A stretch of DNA of 13,023 nucleotides from VAZQ01 sp040510815 (GCA_040510815.1 JBEVIH010000137.1:1-13023); one strand, 5' to 3'. Positions 1-9,875 are shown, counted from the stretch's first letter. Translations and numbers: made by a program. Notes: generated from the letters alone by a model not told the origin.

Positions 1-3134
<3,134 letters not shown>

Positions 3135-3163
3135 CAAGGCAATCCGCTATCCGTGCGAACATC

Positions 3164-3190
3164 AAGGCCGCCCTTCGGGGCGGCCTTTTT
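3164..3190 (+). terminator. Rho-independent terminator of the rpoBC operon
   Basis: A perfect 10-bp stem, AAGGCCGCCC (3164-3173) with GGGCGGCCTT (3178-3187), closes a TTCG tetraloop (3174-3177). The run of T at the 3' side continues to 3190. It begins 30 bases after the rpoC stop codon. A UUCG loop on a GC-rich stem followed by U residues is the classic intrinsic terminator form, so transcription of rpoC very likely ends here and the next gene needs its own promoter. Confidence 0.93.
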
Positions 3191-3426
3191 CGTGCATTTT
3201 CGCGGTGCATCGCGGCGTGGCCCGCGCGTTACTGGTCGGCGTCTCCGTGCGCTGCGGCGCTGCAGCTAAAACAGACATTGCAATGTGAGGATGCACATAT
3301 TAACCTAAGGTTGTAGATAGGTAGCTATGGTAACAATTGCTTGTAACGCGGCCTGCAGCGAACTCAGGCTTCGGGGGATGTGAGCAGCGCTCCAGGTTCA
3401 GGCCCGACCACCCGCGGGAGGTGACC
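3191..3426 (+). other. Upstream region of the di-heme cytochrome gene, with an 11-bp palindrome
   Basis: This 236-bp gap holds no supportable gene. Its middle part (about 3266-3347) is clearly richer in A/T than the flanking genes, as expected for a promoter region. TTGCAA at 3278-3283 and TATTAA at 3298-3303 resemble -35 and -10 elements, but the 14-bp spacing is too short for a confident call. The palindrome AACCT-A-AGGTT at 3302-3312 could be an operator half-site pair. GTAAC occurs twice (3330-3334 and 3343-3347). The promoter of the following gene must lie here because a terminator precedes it, but I cannot fix its position. Confidence 0.4.
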
Positions 3427-5103
3427 ATGAAGAAGCTCCGTGCGCTCGCCCTAGCCGCCGCGTCCATCATCTGCGCGCAATTGTTGGCCTCGTCTGCACC
3501 CACGCAAAATGCGCCGTATGGCGGGCATGCCACCTACCTGGATCAGGGTTGGAGCACCGACACCACACGATGGTGGTACTTCCTGACGCAGGGCACCGCG
3601 TTCATGCCCTATCCGTGGTTTCTGGCGCTCGAGCAGTCGGCTGGAACCGAACTGTTCAGCGCGCCGGGTCATCTGCAAAGGATGGGCTTCCTGACCGAGC
3701 CGCCGGATCAACGATACAATCCTGATGGGCTGCCGGTGGGCTTCGCGAAGGTGACACTCGACAGCGACCGGCAGCGGTACGCCTGCTGGAAAGGCGATTG
3801 GGTCGGATTTGCCTGCGCGGCCTGCCATACCGGGCAGATCAACTATCACGGCCAGCAGATCAGGATCGAAGGCGGCGCGGCGCGTCACGACATCGAAGCG
3901 TTTCAGCGTGAGCTGAGCAAGGCGCTGATGGCCACGGCCAACGACGATGCCAAGCGTGCCCGATTTGCGCGCCGCATCGTTGCGACCGGGACGGCGACCG
4001 GCGTCGATCTTGCGGAGAGATTTGGCTGCTATTTGAAAGCGGTCGGGGAAGATCAGGCGTTTCTGCAGGCGGCACAGGCTGGCAGTGCAGAAGCGCCGAC
4101 CCCCGCCGGTTTTGGGCGTTTGGACGCGCATGAACGCGGCGTCAACCTGTTCCTCAGCGCGCCGCTCAGGGAACCGAAGAACTATGTTCCGGAAACTGCG
4201 CCGGTGAGCTTTCCTGCGCTTTGGGACACGCCCTATTTCGACTGGGTGCTCTATAACGCGGCAATCCGCCAGCCCTTGCCCCGCAACGTCATCGAGGCGC
4301 TCGGCGTGCAGGCACCCATCCGACATGAGACGATTTTTGAGCCGCGAATTGCGCACAACCTGGACATGGACAGCATCGTCGCCGGTCAGCGGGCGTTGAA
4401 TGATCTGAAGTCGCCGGTGTGGCCGGAGGCGATTCTGGGATTGATCGACGTCGCGAAAGCCAACCGCGGAAAGGATCTATACGACCGTCTATGCGTGCGC
4501 TGCCATCAGCTCATCGATCGCATGTCGCACGCTCCACGCGACCGGTCCTCGGGCGCGGCAGGCGACATCATCATCCCCACGTTCGATCTGCAGAGCATCG
4601 GAACCGACCCGCGGCAGGCGCAAACCTTCGAGCGGCGCAAGGTGACGCTCTCGAAGATCGGCGGGCCCGCGGAAATTGCGAGCTATAGGGCGGGCGAACT
4701 GGCGGCCGGGAAGATTTCGAAGCAATGGATCGACGAGTCGCCAGCCAATGCCCGACGGGCCGAGGAGATCAATTTCGGGCGACCACACGAGTTTCGCGCT
4801 CTGCTGGCATACCGGGCGCGGCCGCTCAACGGCATTTGGGCGACGGCGCCCTTTCTGCACAACGGCTCGGTGCCTTCGCTTTACCAGCTCCTGCTTCCGG
4901 CAAGCCAGCGGAGCAAGGTCTTCTATGTCGGGAATTGGGAGTTCAATCCGGAAACGGTCGGCTTCGAGTCGGACAGTCCGTTCGAGGGGGCCTACAAATA
5001 CGACGTCTCTCTGCCCGGTAATTCGAACGCCGGACATGAATATGGTACCGATCTGAGCGACGACGATCGCAAAGCGCTCATCGAATTCCTCAAGACGTTG
5101 TAA
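3427..5103 (+). CDS. Exported di-heme c-type cytochrome, cytochrome c peroxidase/RoxA-like
   Basis: Predicted periplasmic or secreted di-heme cytochrome of 558 aa. ATG 3427 is chosen over the upstream in-frame start at 3337 because a strong Shine-Dalgarno (GGGAGGT, 3416-3422) precedes it and a signal peptide begins there: K2, K3, R5, then a hydrophobic Ala/Leu/Ile stretch to about residue 21, with likely cleavage near A21 or A24. Two heme c motifs are present, CAACH at 130-134 and CVRCH at 356-360. A C-terminal block has W471, PFLHNGSVP at 475-483 (H478 a possible axial ligand) and EFNPETVGF at 505-513. This block is typical of RoxA-like and related di-heme peroxidase-family proteins. The family includes hydrogen peroxide reductases, MauG and rubber oxygenase RoxA; the substrate here cannot be read from the sequence. 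Third codon positions carry more A/T than in neighbouring genes. It appears monocistronic. Confidence 0.85.
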   Translation: MKKLRALALAAASIICAQLLASSAPTQNAPYGGHATYLDQGWSTDTTRWWYFLTQGTAFMPYPWFLALEQSAGTELFSAPGHLQRMGFLTEPPDQRYNPDGLPVGFAKVTLDSDRQRYACWKGDWVGFACAACHTGQINYHGQQIRIEGGAARHDIEAFQRELSKALMATANDDAKRARFARRIVATGTATGVDLAERFGCYLKAVGEDQAFLQAAQAGSAEAPTPAGFGRLDAHERGVNLFLSAPLREPKNYVPETAPVSFPALWDTPYFDWVLYNAAIRQPLPRNVIEALGVQAPIRHETIFEPRIAHNLDMDSIVAGQRALNDLKSPVWPEAILGLIDVAKANRGKDLYDRLCVRCHQLIDRMSHAPRDRSSGAAGDIIIPTFDLQSIGTDPRQAQTFERRKVTLSKIGGPAEIASYRAGELAAGKISKQWIDESPANARRAEEINFGRPHEFRALLAYRARPLNGIWATAPFLHNGSVPSLYQLLLPASQRSKVFYVGNWEFNPETVGFESDSPFEGAYKYDVSLPGNSNAGHEYGTDLSDDDRKALIEFLKTL

Positions 5104-5132
5104 TGGCCCGGTTTGGCGGGCAGCGGCGATTC

Positions 5133-5154
5133 GCGCAAAACGGCGATTTTGCGC
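5133..5154 (+). terminator. Possible weak terminator after the cytochrome gene
   Basis: GCGCAAAA (5133-5140) and TTTTGCGC (5147-5154) form a perfect 8-bp stem with a 6-base loop, starting 30 bases after the cytochrome stop codon. No T-run follows the stem, so it is not a textbook intrinsic terminator. It may stabilise the 3' end of the mRNA or terminate weakly. Confidence 0.35.
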
Positions 5155-5201
5155 CGGGACTCCGGCCTTTGCCGCGCAGACCCGTTTTAACACTATTTCA
5201 A

Positions 5202-5260
5202 CGGGATATTACCTGCCGATAAACGAATTTGTACGATCAATATCGAATCGGGATGTTACC
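5202..5260 (+). repeat. Two near-identical 12-mers 47 bp apart
   Basis: CGGGATATTACC (5202-5213) and CGGGATGTTACC (5249-5260) differ at one base and are in the same orientation, start to start 47 bp. They lie in the A/T-rich core upstream of the PBP gene. They could be paired binding sites for a regulator or duplicated -10-like regions. The protein that would bind is unknown. Confidence 0.45.
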
Positions 5261-5393
5261 CAAGCGCCACAGCGCTGCAACCAAGCAGCAAATTTTCCCG
5301 TATTAAGGACCGATCCCCCCAAAAAGCCATTTTGTCCCGATGACTTAATGGAGGGGCCGGTCTCGCCTCAGGCTTGAGCATCCGCATCGCCCG

Positions 5394-8375
5394 ATGGAAA
5401 CCCTGCTGGTCAAGATCTTCGCGACCGCGCTGGCGCTCAGCCAGGTCGCGACCACGCCGGATTCGGTCAAGACCCAGTTCGACCGCGCGCAGGACCAGCA
5501 GCAGGTCGCCAAGCTGCTGCAGGCCGGCTGCACCCATATGCGCAAGGCCTTCGACATCGAGGACATCAACCTCGACGACCTCATCAGCACCGCGATGGAG
5601 GATCCGCAGGCGGCCACCGGCGAGATCAAGGCGTTCCGTGGCATCAATTTTGCCGATCTGGTGACCGCCTATCGGCAGTTCTGCAAGAACGAGAAGGTTC
5701 CCAAGCCGGCCGCCGACCTCGGCGACGTGATCGATTTCTACAACAAGGCGGCCGCCGACCTCCCGGACCATACCAAGCTCCGAGGACTCAAGCTTCCGGG
5801 CGCCAGCATCGTGCTCGACGGCAAGGGCCAGCGCTTCGCGGAAGTGTTCGAGGAGAACCAGCGCCGGGTCTGGGTGGCGCTCGCCGACGTTCCCGAGCAC
5901 GTGCAGAAGGCGTTCATCGCCGCCGAGGACAAGCGCTTCTACGCGCACAAGGGCATCGACGAGCGCGGCCTGATCCGCGCCTTCATCGGCAATCTTGCGC
6001 AGTCCGGCCGCCCGCAAGGCGGCTCCACCATCACCCAGCAGGTGGTCAAGAATCTTCTGGTCGGCGAGGAGCTGACCTACGAGCGCAAGATCCGCGAAAT
6101 GATCGTGGCGTCGCGGCTCGAGCAGACGCTGAGCAAGCAGCAGATTCTCGAGCTCTACCTGAACTTCGTCTATCTCGGCCGCAGCGCGTGGGGGATCGAG
6201 CTCGCGGCGCGCGGCTATTTCGGCAAATCCGTCAAGGCGCTGACGCTCGAAGAGGGCGCGCTGCTGGCGGGGCTGACCAAGGGGCCGAACTACTACAGCC
6301 CCGACCGGCAGCCGGGGCGCGCGCAGGAGCGGCTCGCCTATGTGCTCAGCCGCCTGCAGGAGGACGGCGTGATCGGCGCCGACGCGGTGCCCAAGGGGCT
6401 GCCGCCGATGCCGACATTGGTGGCCTACGAGCGGCCGCGCCGCGACATCGGCTACCACTTCGTCGATCAGGTCGCCCGCGAAGCCAAGGCGGCGGCCGGC
6501 ATCCAGGCGATCACCGCCAACTCCTACACCGTGCGCTCCACCATCAATACGCAACTGCAGCGCGCCGTCGAGGAGGCGCTGCAGGACGGTCTGGCGCGCT
6601 ATGAGCGCAACGCCAACCGGGTCCAGTTCCGGGGCGCCGAGATGAGCCTCGCCAAGGCCGTGCAACGAATCGAGGCGGGCAAGAAGACCGTCGACCGGCG
6701 GCCGCCGTGGCAGCAGGCGCTGGCGACTGCCCGGCTCCCGCTCTATGACGTGCACTGGACGCCGGCGGTGATCGTGGAAAAGCCGGGCGGCAAGAAGGGC
6801 GAGGCTTGGCGGGTCGGCTTCGCCGATGGGCGCGTGCTGCCGCTTTCGATCGACAACGCCACCGCCCAGCGCAAGCTCGCGCTCCACGACGTGGTCTTCG
6901 TTCGCGTGGTCGAGGCAAGAGGCGACGCCAAGAGCAAGACCGCGGCGCGCGCGGAACTGCGGGTGCGGCCGGTCGTGCAGGGATCGGCGGTGGTCCTGGA
7001 GAACAAGACGGGACGCATCCTCGCCATGGCGGGCGGCTTCTCTTATCCGATGAGCCAGCTCAATCGCGCCACCCAGGCGCAGCGGCAGCCCGGCTCCGCC
7101 ATCAAGCCGCTGAGCTATCTCGCGGCGCTGCGCGCCGGCCTGCAGCCCAACACGCTCATCAGCGACGAGCCGATCACCCTGCCGCCGATCGGCGCCGGCA
7201 TCCGCGCCCGCGAGCAGGACTATTGGACGCCGAGGAACTACGACGGCGGCGGCGGCGGCGTGCTCACGCTGCGTCGCGCGCTCGAGAATTCACGCAATCT
7301 GGCAACCGTGCATCTGCTCGACGGGGGCATCGAGGACACGCCGGAGGCGAGCCTCGATCGGCTGTGCGCGCTGGCGATGGAAGCCCAGATCTATCGCGAC
7401 TGCGTCCGCTACTATCCGTTCGTGCTCGGCGCCCAGCCGGTGCGGCCGATCGATCTCGCGGCCTTCTATGCGGCGATCGCCAACGAGGGGGTGCGCCCCG
7501 AGCCGCACGTGATCGACACGGTCGAGCACAACGGCCTGATCATCTATCGGCACGATCCGAAATCGGCGGTGACGATCGGGTCGGTCGACCGGGCCGCCTT
7601 CTACCAGCTCAAAACCATGATGCAGGGCGTGCTGCAGCGCGGGACAGCGCGCTCGATCGCGGGCATGGCGCCGTTCGTGGCCGGCAAGACCGGCACCTCC
7701 GACAACGAGAACGACGCCTGGTTCGTGGGCTTCACCAATGACGTCACCGTGGCGGTGTGGATCGGCTACGACAACGCCGACGGTAAGCGGCGCACGCTCG
7801 GCGGTGGGGCCACCGGCGGCCACACCGCGGTGCCGATCTTCGAGCCGATCATGCAGGCCGTGTGGACGCACGCTGCGCCCAAGGTTGCGCTGGCGCCGCC
7901 GTCGCCCGAAGCCAAGCGTGCGCTCTCGTGCCGGTCGATCGATCTCGAATCGGGCGAGGCCCAGCAGGCCGGGATGCCGGCTGGGGGCCGGCCGATCACC
8001 GAGTGCTTCCGCATCGACCGGACCGGACGGATTCTCGACACCCAGTATCAGCTCGTGTCGCGCGAGGACGCCTACTACACCCGCGAGCAGCGCTACGGCG
8101 TAGGGCCCAACCCGTTCCCATTCTTCTTCGGCTCACCCTACCAGTCGCAGCCCGGCTATTACGACCCGCGCCGCTACAATGGCTACTACCAGGATGGCCA
8201 GGGGCGCTATATTCAGGCGCCGCGTGATTCGGCGCCGAGCCAGTACGGGCAGGCACAGCAGTACGGACGCGATCCGCGTGTCCAGGTTCCGCCGCCGCGC
8301 GATCCGTATGGACGCCAGTATCGGGAACCGCAGCGCATCGATCCGGGTTACATCTGGGGCCATCGGCCATACTGA
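5394..8375 (+). CDS. Bifunctional class A penicillin-binding protein with extra N-terminal domain
   Basis: Peptidoglycan synthase of 993 aa acting on the periplasmic side, polymerising lipid II glycan chains and cross-linking stem peptides. The GT51 domain (about 145-345) has E178 in the EDKRFYAHKG motif, GGSTITQQ at 209-216, RKIRE at 231-235 and the ILELYLN and RGYFGKS motifs. The transpeptidase domain (about 535-835) has nucleophile S568 in SAIK (568-571), SRN at 633-635 and KTGTS at 765-769. Catalytic motifs are complete. Before GT51 lies an unrecognised region (about 22-135) with C46 and C97. The hydrophobic N-terminus (residues 4-20) looks like a short, weakly charged signal peptide or anchor. 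The C-terminal tail (897-993) is Tyr/Gln/Pro/Arg-rich. A stop at 5346-5348 excludes longer starts, and no good Shine-Dalgarno precedes ATG 5394. The gene is co-transcribed with the next gene (9-bp gap). PBP1A-type is most likely. Confidence 0.95.
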   Translation: METLLVKIFATALALSQVATTPDSVKTQFDRAQDQQQVAKLLQAGCTHMRKAFDIEDINLDDLISTAMEDPQAATGEIKAFRGINFADLVTAYRQFCKNEKVPKPAADLGDVIDFYNKAAADLPDHTKLRGLKLPGASIVLDGKGQRFAEVFEENQRRVWVALADVPEHVQKAFIAAEDKRFYAHKGIDERGLIRAFIGNLAQSGRPQGGSTITQQVVKNLLVGEELTYERKIREMIVASRLEQTLSKQQILELYLNFVYLGRSAWGIELAARGYFGKSVKALTLEEGALLAGLTKGPNYYSPDRQPGRAQERLAYVLSRLQEDGVIGADAVPKGLPPMPTLVAYERPRRDIGYHFVDQVAREAKAAAGIQAITANSYTVRSTINTQLQRAVEEALQDGLARYERNANRVQFRGAEMSLAKAVQRIEAGKKTVDRRPPWQQALATARLPLYDVHWTPAVIVEKPGGKKGEAWRVGFADGRVLPLSIDNATAQRKLALHDVVFVRVVEARGDAKSKTAARAELRVRPVVQGSAVVLENKTGRILAMAGGFSYPMSQLNRATQAQRQPGSAIKPLSYLAALRAGLQPNTLISDEPITLPPIGAGIRAREQDYWTPRNYDGGGGGVLTLRRALENSRNLATVHLLDGGIEDTPEASLDRLCALAMEAQIYRDCVRYYPFVLGAQPVRPIDLAAFYAAIANEGVRPEPHVIDTVEHNGLIIYRHDPKSAVTIGSVDRAAFYQLKTMMQGVLQRGTARSIAGMAPFVAGKTGTSDNENDAWFVGFTNDVTVAVWIGYDNADGKRRTLGGGATGGHTAVPIFEPIMQAVWTHAAPKVALAPPSPEAKRALSCRSIDLESGEAQQAGMPAGGRPITECFRIDRTGRILDTQYQLVSREDAYYTREQRYGVGPNPFPFFFGSPYQSQPGYYDPRRYNGYYQDGQGRYIQAPRDSAPSQYGQAQQYGRDPRVQVPPPRDPYGRQYREPQRIDPGYIWGHRPY

Positions 8376-8384
8376 AAGACATCC

Positions 8385-9434
8385 ATGATGCGCAGTCTTA
8401 GCTCGGTCGCCGTGCTCGCGGGCCTGGCGACGACGGTGGCGGGTTTGACCGCCCCGCTCAATGCGCAGGAATTCCGGATCGAGGAAGCCAGTTCAGTCGC
8501 CGGGCTCGCCGTCGAGCAGCTCAAGCCGAAGACGATCGCATTCATCGACCGGGGAGGCGACGAGTTGATCGACCCGGACGCCGGGCTCATCCGGTTCGAG
8601 GATTGGGCGCAGGCGAGGGCTGTCCAGAAACAGTTCCTGAGTCCCTATCCGAGCTATGTCGAGCCCTACGTCGAGATCACGGTCGACGGGGTGCGCAAGC
8701 GCGTGAAGGAAAAGCTCCATCTGTATGTGGGCCAGGCGCGGTTCGCGCTCGCGCGGGCCCCGGATTCACTCAATCTGGCGAGCTTCGTGGCGCTTCCCTT
8801 CGTCGAGCGTATGGATCCCGCCATCAAGCATCGCCTGATCAACTCGGCCGAGGCGATCTCCCCGAAAGACCCGCGCACGGTGCACAACCAGCACCCGTTG
8901 CGACGCTGGTGCGAGGCGCGGCCGATCGCGATCTGCGTCCACTCGCGTTATCAGCTCGAGGGCAAGCTGCCGCTCGGGATCCAGATCGCCAACAAGCTGC
9001 GCGAGAGCCCCAAGAAGGTCGCCGACTATCTCGAGTTCGAAAGCGAGATGACGGTGCGCTCGCCGGCCGAGGTCGCCGAGATGGGGCTGGCGGCGCTGAC
9101 CGGACTGGACACGCCTTCGGTCGGCGCGCTCGAGCAGAACATCTTCTACGTCAATCAGATGATGCAGTTCGGCAAGCTGCTCGCCGTGTTCCAGCGCCAT
9201 CCGGGCGACGCCAACCGGACGGTCGTCACCGTGTTCATGGCGCTCGCGATCGAGTCGGCGATCCTGACCAAGAAAAAGGAATACGCGAACGTGCCGGTGC
9301 TGCGGAACCTGGTGCCCGCGCAGGTGCTGGCCGGCAAGAGCTCGTTCAACAGCGGCAGCTCGATCAGCGCCGGATTGCCGGTCTATGCCCGCAACCAGGC
9401 CAAGGCGATCGCGGCGCTGCTCGAGCGCAAGTAA
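8385..9434 (+). CDS. Exported protein of unknown function, in operon with the PBP
   Basis: I do not recognise this 349-aa protein. It begins at tandem ATG codons (8385 and 8388), nine bases after the PBP stop, so co-transcription and possibly translational coupling are likely. The Shine-Dalgarno is weak (GAAAG in the gap). Residues 1-27 form a good signal peptide: R3, a hydrophobic core, then an LNA-Q cleavage site after A27. The mature protein (about 322 aa) has no obvious membrane segment and no lipobox. Its only two cysteines, C176 and C184, are close enough for a small disulfide loop. It is mixed alpha/beta in appearance and rich in charged residues, with a Lys/Arg cluster near 100-110 (VRKRVKEK) and a Ser/Gly/Asn-rich stretch near 314-325. 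Context suggests a periplasmic protein working with the PBP, but the sequence itself shows no enzyme motif. Confidence 0.85.
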   Translation: MMRSLSSVAVLAGLATTVAGLTAPLNAQEFRIEEASSVAGLAVEQLKPKTIAFIDRGGDELIDPDAGLIRFEDWAQARAVQKQFLSPYPSYVEPYVEITVDGVRKRVKEKLHLYVGQARFALARAPDSLNLASFVALPFVERMDPAIKHRLINSAEAISPKDPRTVHNQHPLRRWCEARPIAICVHSRYQLEGKLPLGIQIANKLRESPKKVADYLEFESEMTVRSPAEVAEMGLAALTGLDTPSVGALEQNIFYVNQMMQFGKLLAVFQRHPGDANRTVVTVFMALAIESAILTKKKEYANVPVLRNLVPAQVLAGKSSFNSGSSISAGLPVYARNQAKAIAALLERK

Positions 9435-9516
9435 CGGCCAACTCACGGCGATTTCCGGCGTTTCGTCACACGTTTTGCGCCCGGCAGGATTGACGCCGCG
9501 GGCGTGAGAAACCCCC

Positions 9517-9549
9517 GGCCGATCAGCGAAAACCCTCGATTTTTCGGCC
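9517..9549 (+). terminator. Possible terminator of the PBP operon
   Basis: GGCCGA (9517-9522) pairs with TCGGCC (9544-9549). Inside, AAAA (9529-9532) can pair with TTTT (9540-9543) around the loop CCCTCGA, leaving a six-base bulge on the left. A short CTTT follows. The position just upstream of the str promoter suits a terminator, but the bulge and the poor T-run make the call tentative. Confidence 0.35.
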
Positions 9550-9558
9550 CTTTGCGCC

Positions 9559-9587
9559 TTGACTTCGCCCCACCCCGCCGATACATA
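9559..9587 (+). promoter_or_regulatory. Sigma70-type promoter of the str operon
   Basis: TTGACT (9559-9564) and TACATA (9582-9587) are separated by exactly 17 bp and preceded by CGCC, close to the alphaproteobacterial housekeeping consensus (CTTGAC plus a loose -10). The GC-rich spacer makes the two boxes stand out. Transcription is expected to start near 9594, giving an rpsL leader of roughly 280 nt. Confidence 0.78.
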
Positions 9588-9657
9588 CCGCCCACTTTTC
9601 GGCAGGCGGTGAGCTTCGCTTGCTCGGAACGGCGTCCCCGAACCCCGCTAAACCATT

Positions 9658-9841
9658 GAGATCGTTGAGGTCTCCTTCGGCTGCGGATGGGTGTCACCAG
9701 CCTCGAGGGATGAAGCTCAGACGCTGCCTCTGACGACTGTCAGATTGAGAAGTGCACGACCGCTTCGCGTTCAAGCGCGGCGTGGTCCTCTGTGAACGGG
9801 TGAGCGCCGAACGCACCGGAAGCGGATGGCGCTCGTCCGTT
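9658..9841 (+). promoter_or_regulatory. Structured 5' leader of the str operon (candidate regulatory RNA)
   Basis: Several inverted repeats lie between the predicted transcription start and rpsL. There is a 5-bp stem at 9658-9674 and a 6-bp stem TCTGAC-GACT-GTCAGA at 9729-9744, flanked by CTCAG/TTGAG (9716-9720 with 9745-9749). A 5-bp stem lies at 9761-9777. The largest is a 14-bp stem with two G-U pairs, AACGGGTGAGCGCC (9795-9808) with GGCGCTCGTCCGTT (9828-9841), whose loop can form a further 3-bp stem (9812-9814 with 9822-9824). It ends 22 bases before the rpsL Shine-Dalgarno. The pairing is read directly from the sequence; a regulatory role, such as ribosomal-protein feedback, is inference. 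Confidence 0.5.
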
Positions 9842-9875
9842 TGCGCGCGTTGGACAAGGGATTGAAGGCGAAACG

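Larger units (their letters stand above)
5104..5393 (+). other. Intergenic region before the penicillin-binding protein gene
   Basis: This 290-bp stretch has no supportable gene and contains a relatively A/T-rich core (about 5185-5300), unlike the coding sequence around it. It holds a hairpin at 5133-5154, two near-identical 12-mers at 5202-5213 and 5249-5260, and a purine-rich GGAGGGG at 5350-5356. The last would suit a ribosome binding site but lies about 38 bases before the chosen ATG. The promoter of the PBP operon is expected here. TTGTAC at 5229-5234 is a possible -35, but no good -10 follows at 16-18 bp. Confidence 0.45.
9435..9875 (+). other. Intergenic region between the PBP operon and the str operon
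   Basis: This 441-bp gap contains no supportable gene; short open frames on the minus strand look like GC-driven chance frames. It divides into three parts: the 3' end of the PBP operon with a possible terminator (9517-9549), a strong promoter (9559-9587), and a leader of about 280 nt with several hairpins leading to rpsL. Confidence 0.8.

Noticed and set aside
3337..3426. Upstream in-frame start for the cytochrome gene
   Set aside because: It would add 30 non-hydrophobic residues before a clear signal peptide, whereas ATG 3427 has a strong Shine-Dalgarno at the right distance.
5348..5377. Nine-codon upstream frame before the PBP gene
   Set aside because: No ribosome binding site precedes it and there is no evidence that it is translated; it is kept only as a note within the start-site finding.
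5256..6887. Long open frame of 543 codons on the minus strand across the PBP gene
   Set aside because: It is antisense to the GT51 domain with all its motifs; the translation is low-complexity and resembles no family.
9443..9697. Minus-strand open frame of 84 codons in the PBP-str gap
   Set aside because: It is Arg/Gly/Lys-rich with no homology I can recognise, and it overlaps the strong + strand promoter and leader; a chance frame is more likely.
9435..9875. tRNA, rRNA, insertion sequence or CRISPR content in the gaps
   Set aside because: No cloverleaf-like arms or CCA-end pattern, no transposase, no terminal repeats and no regularly spaced repeats were seen in any intergenic region.
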